From G963669295 sp963669295 (lineage in GTDB: Bacteria > Bacteroidota > Bacteroidia > Flavobacteriales_D > CALLUQ01): DNA of 64,000 nucleotides. Positions 52,717 through 62,464 of this stretch are shown piece by piece. The notes under the pieces were generated by a model that worked only from the letters and a program-made list of their open reading frames with translations, ran no database searches and was not told the origin of the DNA. The stretch covers positions 2,852,001-2,916,000 of the forward strand of contig OY769938.1 of assembly GCA_963669295.1 (NCBI GenBank), written 5' to 3'. A program made the position numbers and the translations under genes. Position 1 is the stretch's first letter, and each line of letters starts with the position of its first letter.

Positions 52717-54036
52717 ATGAACATTGCCGTTGTTGGAACAGGTTATGTAGGCCTGGTAACCGGGACTTGTTTTGCTGAAACAGGAAACGATGTTATCTGT
52801 GTTGACATTGATGAGGCGAAAGTAGCCCAAATGAAAGCGGGCGAAGTGCCCATTTACGAGCCGCATTTGGATGTGTTGTTTGAACGCAATATTCGCCAGG
52901 GCAGGTTACGATTTACCACAGAACTAAAAGAAGCGATAGATCATGCTTCAGTAGTGTTTTTAGCCCTGCCTACTCCTCCGGGCGAAGATGGATCTGCGGA
53001 TCTTTCTTATGTGCTCAATGTGGCCGAAGAGTTGGGCAACATTATGACCGACTATAAAGTAATTGTAGATAAAAGCACTGTGCCAGTAGGCACGGCCGAT
53101 AAGGTAACTGCTACCGTTGCAAAAACGGCTTCAGTGGAATTTGATGTAGTATCGAATCCCGAATTCTTGCGTGAAGGATTCGCGGTAGATGATTTTTTAA
53201 AGCCCGATCGTGTGGTGATTGGCACCAGTTCTGAACGTGCTCAAAAAATTATGGGTGAGTTGTACAAGCCATTTGTTCGGCAAGGCAACCCCATCATTTT
53301 TATGGATGAAAAGTCGGCTGAACTAACCAAGTATGCTGCCAACTCTTTCTTAGCTACTAAGATTACGTTCATGAATGAAATTGCCAACTTTTGCGAAAAG
53401 GTAGGTGCTGATGTGGATATGGTTCGCATTGGTATTGGTTCCGACAACAGGATAGGCAAGCGGTTTTTATTTCCCGGCATTGGTTATGGCGGCAGCTGTT
53501 TCCCTAAAGATGTGCAAGCATTGGTGAAATCGGGCAATGAGCACAACTACGAGTTTAAGATCATTAATTCGGTGTTGGATGTCAACGATCGCCAAAAGTT
53601 GGTGCTGGTAGATAAGGTGAAGTCGCGTTACGGTGCTGACCTTAGTGGAAAGAAATTTGGGTTGTGGGGATTGGCTTTTAAACCCGATACGGATGATATT
53701 AGAGAGGCTCCCGCCTTGTACATGATAGAAGAGTTGGTGAACTGCGGAGCAACAATTACCGCATTCGACCCGGAAGCGATGGAAAATGTGAAAAAGGTGG
53801 TGGGCGATAAAATTACTTTTGTAGACAATCAGTATGCCGCTATTGAAGGTGCGGATGCTTTATTGATTGCTACCGAATGGCAAGTGTTTAGAACCCCTGA
53901 TTTTGATCGGGTAGGACAACTTTTAAATGATAAAGTGATCTTCGACGGTAGAAACTTATACGAATTGGACCGTATGCAGGAATTGGGTTTCCATTATGAA
54001 AGCATCGGTAGAAAAACCGTGGAGGCAAAAAGCTAA
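52717..54036 (+). CDS. ugd: UDP-glucose 6-dehydrogenase
   Basis: A 439-residue NAD-dependent dehydrogenase that oxidises UDP-glucose to UDP-glucuronate. ATG at MNIAVVGTGYVGLVTGTCFAETG is the Rossmann start. The catalytic Cys is in GYGGSCFPKDVQAL, and GLAFKPDTDDIREAPA is the C-terminal domain signature. Its product feeds the decarboxylase encoded next. Confidence 0.95.
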   Translation: MNIAVVGTGYVGLVTGTCFAETGNDVICVDIDEAKVAQMKAGEVPIYEPHLDVLFERNIRQGRLRFTTELKEAIDHASVVFLALPTPPGEDGSADLSYVLNVAEELGNIMTDYKVIVDKSTVPVGTADKVTATVAKTASVEFDVVSNPEFLREGFAVDDFLKPDRVVIGTSSERAQKIMGELYKPFVRQGNPIIFMDEKSAELTKYAANSFLATKITFMNEIANFCEKVGADVDMVRIGIGSDNRIGKRFLFPGIGYGGSCFPKDVQALVKSGNEHNYEFKIINSVLDVNDRQKLVLVDKVKSRYGADLSGKKFGLWGLAFKPDTDDIREAPALYMIEELVNCGATITAFDPEAMENVKKVVGDKITFVDNQYAAIEGADALLIATEWQVFRTPDFDRVGQLLNDKVIFDGRNLYELDRMQELGFHYESIGRKTVEAKS

Positions 54037-54042
54037 GCAGCA

Positions 54043-55029
54043 ATGAAAAGGGTATTAATTACCGGGGCAGCAGGTTTTTTGGGGTCGCATTTATGCGACC
54101 GTTTCGTTAAAGAAGGGTGTTATGTTATTGGCATGGACAACCTGATTACAGGCAGCCTGAAAAACATTGAACACCTCTTTAGCCATAAGGATTTTGAGTT
54201 TTGCCACCACGACGTATCAAAGTTTGTACACGTACCTGGCGACCTGGATTACATCTTACATTTTGCTTCACCTGCCAGCCCAATTGACTACTTAAAAATT
54301 CCTATTCAAACCCTCAAAGTAGGGTCGTTAGGAACTCACAATTTGTTGGGATTGGCCAAAGCAAAAAATGCGGTGATTTTAGTGGCTTCCACTTCCGAAG
54401 TATATGGCGACCCGCTGGTACACCCACAAACAGAAGGTTATTGGGGCAATGTTAATCCCATTGGCCCTCGCGGGGTATACGATGAAGCCAAGCGTTTTCA
54501 GGAAGCGATGACCATGGCATACCACCGTTATCATGGGGTTGAAACACGCATTGTAAGGATATTTAATACATACGGACCGCGCATGCGACTGAATGATGGG
54601 AGGGTATTGCCCGCCTTCATTGGGCAGGCTTTGCGTGGTGAAGATCTGACGGTTTTTGGTGATGGTTCGCAAACGCGTTCTTTTTGCTTTGTGGATGACC
54701 TGGTGGAAGGGATTTACCGGTTGTTATTGAGCAATCATGTAGAACCGGTAAACATTGGCAATCCTGATGAAATTACCATTGGCGAGTTTGCGGAAGAGAT
54801 CATTAAGTTAACGGGTACAGATCAGAAAGTGGTGTACAAAGCACTGCCTGAAAATGATCCTAAGCAGCGGCAACCTGATATTAGCAAGGCAAAAGCCATC
54901 TTAAATTGGGAACCACAAGTGAACAGGGCAGAAGGGTTGAAACTCACCTACGAGTATTTTCAATCATTGCCCGAAGATGAATTGTATAAGAAAGAACACA
55001 ATACCTTTGAAGGATATATTCGAAAGTAA
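54043..55029 (+). CDS. UDP-glucuronate decarboxylase (UDP-xylose synthase)
   Basis: A 328-residue extended SDR. GAAGFLGSHL binds NAD; the active site shows STSEVYGDPLVHPQ, GPRGVYDEAKRFQE (YxxxK) and RIFNTYGPRMRLNDGRV, which together mark UXS enzymes. It makes UDP-xylose from the upstream product. The stop overlaps the next start (TAATG). Confidence 0.93.
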   Translation: MKRVLITGAAGFLGSHLCDRFVKEGCYVIGMDNLITGSLKNIEHLFSHKDFEFCHHDVSKFVHVPGDLDYILHFASPASPIDYLKIPIQTLKVGSLGTHNLLGLAKAKNAVILVASTSEVYGDPLVHPQTEGYWGNVNPIGPRGVYDEAKRFQEAMTMAYHRYHGVETRIVRIFNTYGPRMRLNDGRVLPAFIGQALRGEDLTVFGDGSQTRSFCFVDDLVEGIYRLLLSNHVEPVNIGNPDEITIGEFAEEIIKLTGTDQKVVYKALPENDPKQRQPDISKAKAILNWEPQVNRAEGLKLTYEYFQSLPEDELYKKEHNTFEGYIRK

Positions 55030-55601
55030 TGGATTATTTTGCGCACGAAACGGCAGTGATTGATGAGGGATGTACCATTGGTGCAGGCACTAAGATTTGG
55101 CATTTTTCTCATGTCATGCCCAATTGCGAAATTGGCGAGCAGTGCAATATCGGCCAAAATGTGGTGGTATCGCCAGGAGTGGTGTTGGGGAGCAATGTGA
55201 AGGTACAGAATAACGTATCGATATACACCGGTGTAATTTGTGAGGATGATGTGTTTTTAGGTCCTTCGATGGTGTTTACCAATGTAATTAACCCAAGAAG
55301 TGCGGTGAACAGAAGAGGTCAGTATGCGGTTACACGGGTAAAAAAAGGGGCATCCATTGGTGCCAACGCCACCATTGTTTGTGGCAACGATATAGGTGAG
55401 TTTGCGCTTATTGGTGCAGGGGCTGTTGTTACAAAAGATGTGGCACCCTATGCATTGGTGGTGGGCAATCCATCGAAACAAATCGGCTGGATCAGCGAAT
55501 ATGGACATCGCCTTGAATTTGGTGAGGATGGAACAGCCGAATGTCCGGAAAGTAAAGAAAAATACAAGCTCGAAATGGGCGAAGTATATAAGATGAAGTA
55601 A
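55029..55601 (+). CDS. Left-handed beta-helix N-acetyltransferase, WbpD-like
   Basis: A 190-residue hexapeptide-repeat acetyltransferase: IGAGTKIWHFSHVMPNCEIGEQCNIGQNVVVSPGV is typical of WbpD/WlbB, with the catalytic His in WHFSHV. It acetylates the 3-amino group of UDP-2-acetamido-3-amino-glucuronate. Start overlaps the preceding stop. Confidence 0.93.
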   Translation: MDYFAHETAVIDEGCTIGAGTKIWHFSHVMPNCEIGEQCNIGQNVVVSPGVVLGSNVKVQNNVSIYTGVICEDDVFLGPSMVFTNVINPRSAVNRRGQYAVTRVKKGASIGANATIVCGNDIGEFALIGAGAVVTKDVAPYALVVGNPSKQIGWISEYGHRLEFGEDGTAECPESKEKYKLEMGEVYKMK

Positions 55602-55603
55602 CT

Positions 55604-56635
55604 ATGGTGGAAGCAAACAAGAAAATTAGATTTGCGGTAGTAGGATGTGGTCACATAGGCAAGCGCCATGCAGAAATGGTGTTGCGCAACGACGAGTCGG
55701 AGCTGGTGGCCATGTGTGATACCAATCCCAAAGAATCGTTGGGCCTTGAAGCTTACGATGTGCCTTTCTTTAATTCTATTGAAGCCTTACTCGATGCCGA
55801 CCTCGACATTGATGTAGTGAATATATGTACCCCCAATGGATTGCATTCGCAGCAGGCAACGATGGTATTGGATCGACAAATGCACGTGGTATGCGAAAAG
55901 CCAATGGGGCTTTCAAAAGCCCGATGCGAGGAAGTGATTTTTAAAGCTTTGCAAGTATCGAGGCATGTGTTTTGTGTGATGCAAAACCGTTATTCGCCAC
56001 CTTCAGCATGGATCAAAGAGGTGATGGATCAACAACTGTTGGGCGACACCTTTATGGTACAGCTTAATTGCTATTGGAATCGCGACGATCGCTATTACAA
56101 AAAAGGAGGTTGGAAAGGCACGCAAGAGCTAGATGGTGGCACACTGTTTACTCAATTCTCGCACTTTATCGACATCATGTATTGGTTGTTTGGCGACATC
56201 GAAAATATCCAGGGAAGGTTTGAAGATTTTACCCATGCAGCGTCAACCGACTTTGAAGATTCAGGCTTTGTAACCTTCGATTTTGTGAATGGAGGAATGG
56301 GATGCCTGAATTATTCTACTGCTGTTTGGAACGCTAATTTAGAAAGTAGCATGACCATTATTGGTTCTAAGGGAAGCGTAAAAATTGGTGGACAGTACAT
56401 GAACGAAGTAGAGGTATGCAACATCGATGGCTATGAAATGCCTGAGTTAGATGAGGCAAGCCCTGCCAACGATTATGGCCCTTACAAAGGTTCAGCTGCC
56501 AACCATCACTTTATTATCCAAAATGTTGTGGATACCCTCAAGGGAAGAACAACGGCTACCACCAATGCGCTGGAAGGCTTAAAAGTGGTAGACATCATCG
56601 AAAGAATTTATGCATTAAGAAACAATCAGAATTAA
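55604..56635 (+). CDS. Gfo/Idh/MocA oxidoreductase, WbpB-like
   Basis: A 343-residue NAD-dependent oxidoreductase: VVGCGHIGKRHAEMV at the start, VCEKPMG around residue 100 and GGTLFTQFSHFIDIM. In this operon it is best read as WbpB/WlbA, the UDP-N-acetylglucosaminuronate 3-dehydrogenase working with the WbpE-like aminotransferase. Confidence 0.9.
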   Translation: MVEANKKIRFAVVGCGHIGKRHAEMVLRNDESELVAMCDTNPKESLGLEAYDVPFFNSIEALLDADLDIDVVNICTPNGLHSQQATMVLDRQMHVVCEKPMGLSKARCEEVIFKALQVSRHVFCVMQNRYSPPSAWIKEVMDQQLLGDTFMVQLNCYWNRDDRYYKKGGWKGTQELDGGTLFTQFSHFIDIMYWLFGDIENIQGRFEDFTHAASTDFEDSGFVTFDFVNGGMGCLNYSTAVWNANLESSMTIIGSKGSVKIGGQYMNEVEVCNIDGYEMPELDEASPANDYGPYKGSAANHHFIIQNVVDTLKGRTTATTNALEGLKVVDIIERIYALRNNQN

Positions 56636-56638
56636 GAT

Positions 56639-57931
56639 ATGTACGATCAATTAATCAACAAAGAAGCAAAGCTAGCTGTTATAGGTTTGGGATACGTAGG
56701 TCTTCCCATTGCGCTTGAGTTTGCCAGAAAGATATCGGTTGTTGGCTTCGACATTAATGAAGAACGCGTTGAAATGATGCGGAACAACATTGATCCGAGC
56801 AATGAGTTGGAGGCGTCAGATTTTGAAGGATGCGACATTCACTTTACCGCATCGTTAGAAGATTTAAGGGATGCTCAATTCTATATTGTAGCAGTTCCTA
56901 CGCCTATTAACGAAAGCAATCTGCCTGACTTACGTCCGTTAATTGGGGCGTCTACCACTGTTGGTAAAGTATTGAAGAAAGGCGACTATGTAGTGTATGA
57001 GTCTACCGTATACCCAGGTTGTACCGAAGAAGATTGTATTCCAATATTAGAACAAGAATCGGGATTGAAATTTTTGGAAGACTTTAAAGTAGGGTATTCG
57101 CCAGAACGCATTAACCCGGGCGATAAGGTGCATACCTTAAGCTCTATCATGAAGGTAGCGGCAGGGTGTGACGACGAGTCGTTGGAAAACATTGCTAAAA
57201 CCTACGAGTTGGTAGTGGCAGCTGGAGTGCATCGTGCACCATCGATGAAAGTGGCTGAAGCCGCTAAAATTATTGAAAATACGCAGCGCGATGTGAACAT
57301 TGCATTGATCAATGAATTATCGATCATCTTCGATCGTATCGGCATCAATACCTATGATGTATTAGAGGCTGCCGGCACCAAGTGGAACTTTTTACCCTTT
57401 ACTCCAGGGTTGGTAGGCGGGCACTGTATTGGTGTAGATCCTTACTACCTTACCCACAAGGCAAAACAAAAAGGATATCACGCTAAAATCATCAACTCAG
57501 GTCGTTATATCAACGATTCTATGGGCTTTTACATCGGCAAACAAACCGTGAAAAAGATTCTTGCTCAAGGCAAAAACATCATGGACTCTAAAGTATTGTT
57601 GATGGGGGCTACCTTTAAGGAAGATGTGAGCGATATCCGTAACTCTAAGGTATCGGATGTAGTGAAAGAATTGGAGTCGTTTGCCGTAAATGTGGATGTG
57701 GTTGATCCGCATGCCTCAAAGGAAGAAGTAGCTCACGAGTATGGTTATCAATTGGCCGATGACATTGGAAAAGATTACGATGCTGTTATTGTGGCAGTAA
57801 ACCATAAAGAGTACCTGGAGTTGGATGAGGCTTACTTCAAATCCATTATGCGCGATGGTCATGGGGTGTTTGTAGATATTAAAGGCATCTATAAAGACAA
57901 GATTAACGACCTCGAATACTGGAGCTTATAG
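56639..57931 (+). CDS. Nucleotide-sugar dehydrogenase, WbpA/TviB-like
   Basis: A 430-residue dehydrogenase of the UDP-HexNAc group. LAVIGLGYVGLPIALEFA is the NAD site; PGLVGGHCIGVDPYYLTHKA carries the catalytic Cys and is typical for enzymes acting on UDP-GlcNAc or UDP-GalNAc. It would supply UDP-GlcNAcA to WbpB. Its stop overlaps a GTG start of the next gene. Confidence 0.93.
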   Translation: MYDQLINKEAKLAVIGLGYVGLPIALEFARKISVVGFDINEERVEMMRNNIDPSNELEASDFEGCDIHFTASLEDLRDAQFYIVAVPTPINESNLPDLRPLIGASTTVGKVLKKGDYVVYESTVYPGCTEEDCIPILEQESGLKFLEDFKVGYSPERINPGDKVHTLSSIMKVAAGCDDESLENIAKTYELVVAAGVHRAPSMKVAEAAKIIENTQRDVNIALINELSIIFDRIGINTYDVLEAAGTKWNFLPFTPGLVGGHCIGVDPYYLTHKAKQKGYHAKIINSGRYINDSMGFYIGKQTVKKILAQGKNIMDSKVLLMGATFKEDVSDIRNSKVSDVVKELESFAVNVDVVDPHASKEEVAHEYGYQLADDIGKDYDAVIVAVNHKEYLELDEAYFKSIMRDGHGVFVDIKGIYKDKINDLEYWSL

Positions 57932-58992
57932 TGGAGTTTCAACGCAATATATTGGTAACGGGAGGAGCCGGATTTATCGGTTCGCATGTGGTGCGCTTGC
58001 TGGTAAATAAGTATCCGCAGTACCGCATCATTAACTTCGATAAGCTCACTTATGCGGGCAACCTTGAGAACCTTACAGATGTTGAAGGCAAGCCCAACTA
58101 TGTGTTTGAACTGGGCGACATCGTTGATACTGAAACGGTGTATCACTTGTTTACCAAATACAACATTGATGGGGTTGTTCACCTGGCTGCGGAGTCGCAT
58201 GTAGATCGGTCTATTGAAAACCCGTTGGAGTTTGTGCAAACCAACATCATTGGTACCGTCAACTTATTGAACGGAGCCCTTAACTACTGGCACCACGATT
58301 TTACCGATAAGCTGTTTTACCACATCTCTACCGATGAGGTATATGGTTCGTTGGGAGAAACAGGGCTGTTTTTAGAAACAACTGCCTACGATCCTCGCAG
58401 TCCTTATTCGGCATCAAAAGCCAGCTCCGATCACCTGGTACGTGCTTTTTATCATACCTACAACCTGCCCATTGTTATTTCTAATTGTTCTAACAATTAC
58501 GGGGCAAATCAATTTCCTGAAAAGCTGATTCCCTTGTTCATCAATAACATCAGGCAAAACAAAGCATTGCCGGTGTATGGCGATGGCAAGTACACCCGCG
58601 ATTGGTTGTGGGTAGAAGATCATGCTGGTGCGATTGATGAGATTTTTCATCGGGGAAAGGTGGGGGAAACCTACAACATCGGTGGCCATAACGAGTGGAA
58701 AAACATTGATTTGATTCGGTTGCTTTGCACCATTATGGATCAAAAGCTGTCGCGTGCCCCTGGCACTTCAGAACAATTGATTACTTATGTAAAAGATCGT
58801 GCCGGGCACGACCGTAGATACGCCATAGATGCTACCAAACTGCAAGAAGAATTGGGATGGAAACCTTCCATTACTTTTGAAGTGGGACTTGAAAAAACAG
58901 TAGATTGGTACCTCCACAATGCCGAATGGTTGGCACGCGTTACTTCTGGCGAATACCAACAATACTACGAGCAGCAATACGCCAACCGATAG
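57931..58992 (+). CDS. rfbB: dTDP-glucose 4,6-dehydratase
   Basis: A 353-residue extended SDR. It uses a GTG start overlapping the preceding TAG. GGAGFIGSHVVRLL, HLAAESHVDRSIENP, HISTDEVYGSLG (Asp-Glu pair) and YSASKASSDHLV (YxxxK) are classic RmlB. No rmlA, rmlC or rmlD is in the window, so the 4-keto-6-deoxy product must go elsewhere or join genes outside. Confidence 0.95.
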   Translation: MEFQRNILVTGGAGFIGSHVVRLLVNKYPQYRIINFDKLTYAGNLENLTDVEGKPNYVFELGDIVDTETVYHLFTKYNIDGVVHLAAESHVDRSIENPLEFVQTNIIGTVNLLNGALNYWHHDFTDKLFYHISTDEVYGSLGETGLFLETTAYDPRSPYSASKASSDHLVRAFYHTYNLPIVISNCSNNYGANQFPEKLIPLFINNIRQNKALPVYGDGKYTRDWLWVEDHAGAIDEIFHRGKVGETYNIGGHNEWKNIDLIRLLCTIMDQKLSRAPGTSEQLITYVKDRAGHDRRYAIDATKLQEELGWKPSITFEVGLEKTVDWYLHNAEWLARVTSGEYQQYYEQQYANR

Positions 58993-58995
58993 GAG

Positions 58996-59982
58996 ATGTA
59001 TAACACAAAATTTCAGGAGGAAGAGTTGGGGCAATATTCGTTTTTAGTAACGGGTGGTGCTGGCTTTATTGGGGCCAATATTGTAGAGTACCTGGTGCAG
59101 CACGGAGCAAAAAAGGTGCGCATACTCGACAACCTCGCTACAGGTTTTTATCACAACATCGAACCTTTTGTTGCCCTTCCAAACGTAGAGTTTGTAGAAG
59201 GCGACATCACGGATTACAATACTTGTCTTCAAGCTTGCGAAGGCATTGACTTTGTATCGCAGCAAGCTGCATTGGGCTCTGTGCCACGTTCCATCAATAA
59301 TCCGTTGGCCACCAACAAGGCCAACGTAACAGGGTTTTTGAATGTAATTACCGCTGCGAAAGAGCAAGGGGTGAAACGATTGGTGTTTGCCAGTTCATCG
59401 TCGGTGTACGGCGATAGTACTGTTTTACCCAAGGTGGAGCACCAGATCGGCAAGCCTTTATCTCCTTATGCAGTATCTAAACTGGTGAACGAGCAATATG
59501 CCGAAATCTTTGTGAAAACTTACGGAGTGGAACTTATTGGGCTGCGCTACTTCAATATATATGGCCCGAAACAAAGCCCTGAAGGAGCTTATGCAGCAGC
59601 CATTCCTTTATTCATTGAGGCGCTGCAAAAGAACGAAGCCCCCAGGGTAAATGGCGATGGGTTACAAACACGCGACTTTACGTTTGTAGAAAATGCAGTG
59701 CAGGCCAATATTAAGGCGTTGTTTACACCAAACAATGATGCCGTTGGTAAAGTGTTTAATATTGCCGTTGGCGAACGCGTTTCTCTGCTTGAGTTGATTG
59801 ATCAGCTCAAAACCATTTTAGGTGCAACAGTAGCTCCTATGCATCGGGAAGAGCGGGTAGGGGATGTGCGCGATTCGTTGGCCGATGTAAGCAATGCCAA
59901 AACATATTTAGGATACGAACCGTTGGTAAAACTTCCAGAAGGATTGCAGAAAACAGTAGCGTGGTTCCAACAAAATCAGTAG
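58996..59982 (+). CDS. UDP-HexNAc(A) 4-epimerase, TviC/WbpP-like
   Basis: A 328-residue extended SDR: FLVTGGAGFIGANIVEYL, QQAALGSVPRSINNP, FASSSSVYGD, SPYAVSKLVNEQYAE and RYFNIYGPKQSPEGAYAA. The last two segments are characteristic of WbpP/TviC, which epimerise UDP-GlcNAc or UDP-GlcNAcA at C4. It can draw on the WbpA/TviB-like product. Confidence 0.92.
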   Translation: MYNTKFQEEELGQYSFLVTGGAGFIGANIVEYLVQHGAKKVRILDNLATGFYHNIEPFVALPNVEFVEGDITDYNTCLQACEGIDFVSQQAALGSVPRSINNPLATNKANVTGFLNVITAAKEQGVKRLVFASSSSVYGDSTVLPKVEHQIGKPLSPYAVSKLVNEQYAEIFVKTYGVELIGLRYFNIYGPKQSPEGAYAAAIPLFIEALQKNEAPRVNGDGLQTRDFTFVENAVQANIKALFTPNNDAVGKVFNIAVGERVSLLELIDQLKTILGATVAPMHREERVGDVRDSLADVSNAKTYLGYEPLVKLPEGLQKTVAWFQQNQ

Positions 59983-59992
59983 TTTTACCTTC

Positions 59993-60739
59993 ATGGGTTT
60001 TTTCAAAAAGCTTTTCTCTTCCGAACCCAAACTTCCACCGGTAGATTTATCGTTGATTGGTACGGATGTGCATTCGCACTTTATTCCAGGTATCGACGAT
60101 GGAGCAAAAACCATCGAAGAGTCTGTGGCCCTGGTCAAAGCATTTGAAGCCATGGGGTATAAAAAGGTAATTACCACCCCGCATGTAATGAGCGATTATT
60201 ACCGCAATACTCCTGAAATTATTTTGGGAGGATTGGAAAAGGTGCGTGCTGCACTGGTGGAGGAAGGTGTAACGTGCGAGATTGAGGCGGCAGCAGAGTA
60301 CTATCTCGACATTGAGTTTGAAGATAAAATAGAGGCTAAGGAGCTGCTTACTTTTGGCGATAACTATGTGTTGTTTGAATTGCCTTTTATCAGCGAGCCC
60401 CCCATGCTATCGAGTGCTATTTTTAACATGCAAACAGCAGGTTATAAGCCTGTGTTGGCTCATGTAGAACGTTATACCTTTTGGCACAACGATTACCAGA
60501 AGTACGAAGAGTTGTTCGACAAAGGGGTGGTGATGCAACTCAACATCAATTCGCTTACAGGCATGTATTCGCCACAGGTAAAGAAAATCGCTGAACGCCT
60601 TGTTGAAGACAATTACATTACCATGATTGGTAGCGATTGCCATAACCTACGCCATGTAGACATGATGCAATCGTGCCTTACCAATAAGCACCTTCACCAA
60701 TTGGCAAACAAAGAAGATTTAGTGAATAAACAACTGTAG
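59993..60739 (+). CDS. CpsB/CapC-type tyrosine phosphatase (PHP fold)
   Basis: A 248-residue manganese-dependent phosphatase. Metal ligands start with His27 and His29 in GTDVHSHFIPGIDDGA; TTPHVM, PVLAHVERY and GSDCHNLRHV complete the PHP site. It normally acts on a tyrosine kinase that controls polysaccharide export. No such kinase gene is in the window. Last gene of the operon, end to end with the convergent fabD. Confidence 0.93.
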   Translation: MGFFKKLFSSEPKLPPVDLSLIGTDVHSHFIPGIDDGAKTIEESVALVKAFEAMGYKKVITTPHVMSDYYRNTPEIILGGLEKVRAALVEEGVTCEIEAAAEYYLDIEFEDKIEAKELLTFGDNYVLFELPFISEPPMLSSAIFNMQTAGYKPVLAHVERYTFWHNDYQKYEELFDKGVVMQLNINSLTGMYSPQVKKIAERLVEDNYITMIGSDCHNLRHVDMMQSCLTNKHLHQLANKEDLVNKQL

Positions 60740-61633
60740 TTATTCGCTTACTGCCAATGCAGCACTCGAAGTTGCCAACTGCCGATCTACTTTCTTAAAT
60801 AGCCCTTGCAATACTCTTCCCGGACCTACTTCTACAATTTCAGTAGCACCACCAGCAATCATGTTTTGCATGGTTTGTGTCCACCGAACAGGAGCAGTTA
60901 ATTGGGCCACAAGGTTTTCTTTAATGGTTTCAGGGTTGGTTACTGCACTGGCTGTTACATTCTGATAGATGGGGCAGTTAGGGGTGTTGAATGTAGTGTT
61001 GTTAATGGCTTCTTCCAGCTCGGCACGAGCAGGCTCCATTAAAGGAGAGTGAAAAGCACCACCTACGGGTAGTACCAGGGCTCTTTTGGCACCTGCCTCT
61101 TTTAATTGTTCGCAAGCTTCGTTAATGGCATCTACCGCCCCTGAAATAACCAATTGACCCGGGCAGTTGTAGTTGGCTGCAACCACAACACCATCAATGT
61201 TGTTGCATACTTCTTCCACCACATGATCTTCTAATGCTAAGATGGCTGCCATGGTAGAGGGTTCTGCCTCACAAGCTTTTTGCATGGCCATGGCTCTTTT
61301 CGATACCAATGTTAATCCGTCTTCAAACTGCAAGGTGCCATTGGCTACTAATGCCGAAAGCTCTCCCAACGAGTGTCCTGCTACCATGTCGGGGGCAAAA
61401 TCCTCGCCCAGTACTTTGGCCAAAATAACAGAATGCAAAAAGATGGCCGGTTGGGTTACTTTGGTTTGCTTCAACTCCTCATCGGTGCCATCAAACATGA
61501 TGTCGGTAATGCGAAATCCTAAGATGGTATTGGCTTGTTCAAACAGGTCCCTGGCAACGGGTGAACTGTCGTATAAATCTTTACCCATTCCTACAAATTG
61601 AGAACCTTGTCCTGGAAAAACGTATGCTTTCAT
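60740..61633 (-). CDS. fabD: Malonyl-CoA:ACP transacylase
   Basis: A 297-residue transacylase that loads malonate on acyl carrier protein. FPGQGSQFVGMGKDLYD is the N-terminal signature, the nucleophile is Ser88 in GHSLGE, and His is in GGAFHSPLM; QLTAPVRWTQTM is the C-terminal motif. It stands alone, not in a fab cluster. Confidence 0.96.
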   Translation of the reverse strand: MKAYVFPGQGSQFVGMGKDLYDSSPVARDLFEQANTILGFRITDIMFDGTDEELKQTKVTQPAIFLHSVILAKVLGEDFAPDMVAGHSLGELSALVANGTLQFEDGLTLVSKRAMAMQKACEAEPSTMAAILALEDHVVEEVCNNIDGVVVAANYNCPGQLVISGAVDAINEACEQLKEAGAKRALVLPVGGAFHSPLMEPARAELEEAINNTTFNTPNCPIYQNVTASAVTNPETIKENLVAQLTAPVRWTQTMQNMIAGGATEIVEVGPGRVLQGLFKKVDRQLATSSAALAVSE

Positions 61634-61660
61634 GTGTGTGTGGTTTAGTATATGGGTGCA

Positions 61661-61700
61661 AAAATAAAAAAAGAAGCGTTTGCGATCGCAAACGCTTCTT
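61661..61700 (-). terminator. Terminator from a 30-bp perfect palindrome
   Basis: Bases 61671-61700 are a perfect palindrome centred on GCGATCGC (arms AAGAAGCGTTTGCGA). On the minus strand a T-run follows, so it terminates the Bax-inhibitor-1 transcript. Confidence 0.88.
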
Positions 61701-61720
61701 CAATTATCACAGTTTTGTGT

Positions 61721-62452
61721 TTAATCTCTACCACCAAAAAGGCGAAGCAGGAATAAGAATAAGTTGATGAAATCGAGGTAGAGGCTTACAGCACCCATAA
61801 TGGCCAGCTTGCTGGCGGCTTGTGTGCCATATTCTACTCCTGTTCCAATGCGTTTTAGCTTTTGTACATCGTAGGCGGTTAACCCGGTAAAGATGAGCAC
61901 TCCAATGATGCTGATGAGGTAATCCATGGTAGAGCTGTTCATGAACCAGTTTACCACCATGGCGATGATTAGCCCGATGAGTGCCATGTATAAGATACCC
62001 CCAAATTTAGTGAGGTCGGTTTTGGTGGTATACCCCAAAACGGCCATGGCTCCAAAGGTGGCAGAAGTAACGCCAAACGTAAGGTAAATGGTGCCGATGT
62101 CGTACACCCAAAAGATGAAGCTTAAACTCATGCCCATCAGTATGGAGTATACAATGTACAACACAAGCATTACTGGCGACGACAGGCGATGAAATCCCAT
62201 CGACATGAGTATTACCAGTCCTATGGGGGCAATCATCACTACCCAGCCCAATGCGGTAAATCCTCCTGTTTCCATATTTACCAGGTATTGAACCAGGCTT
62301 AAATCGGTGCCAAACAAGTAGGCTACAACTCCGGTAATGGCCAGCGCGGCAAACATGTAGGAGAACACGTTGGCCATAAATGTTTTCGACATCGCATGCG
62401 CTTGAGGTGGTGTAGCCTGTGGCGGTGTGGTGTTAAAAATGTTTTGATTCAT
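61721..62452 (-). CDS. Bax inhibitor-1/YccA family membrane protein
   Basis: A 243-residue protein with about seven membrane segments. The family signature is spread over TFMANVFSYMFAALAITGVVAYLFG, SSPVMLVLYIVYSILMGMSLSFIF and FTGLTAYDVQKLKRIG, and the end GAVSLYLDFINLFLFLLRLFGGRD is typical. Bacterial members act as pH-gated calcium leak channels or bind FtsH. It is 12 bases past folE in the same direction. Confidence 0.92.
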   Translation of the reverse strand: MNQNIFNTTPPQATPPQAHAMSKTFMANVFSYMFAALAITGVVAYLFGTDLSLVQYLVNMETGGFTALGWVVMIAPIGLVILMSMGFHRLSSPVMLVLYIVYSILMGMSLSFIFWVYDIGTIYLTFGVTSATFGAMAVLGYTTKTDLTKFGGILYMALIGLIIAMVVNWFMNSSTMDYLISIIGVLIFTGLTAYDVQKLKRIGTGVEYGTQAASKLAIMGAVSLYLDFINLFLFLLRLFGGRD

Positions 62453-62464
62453 GGCAATTTGGTA

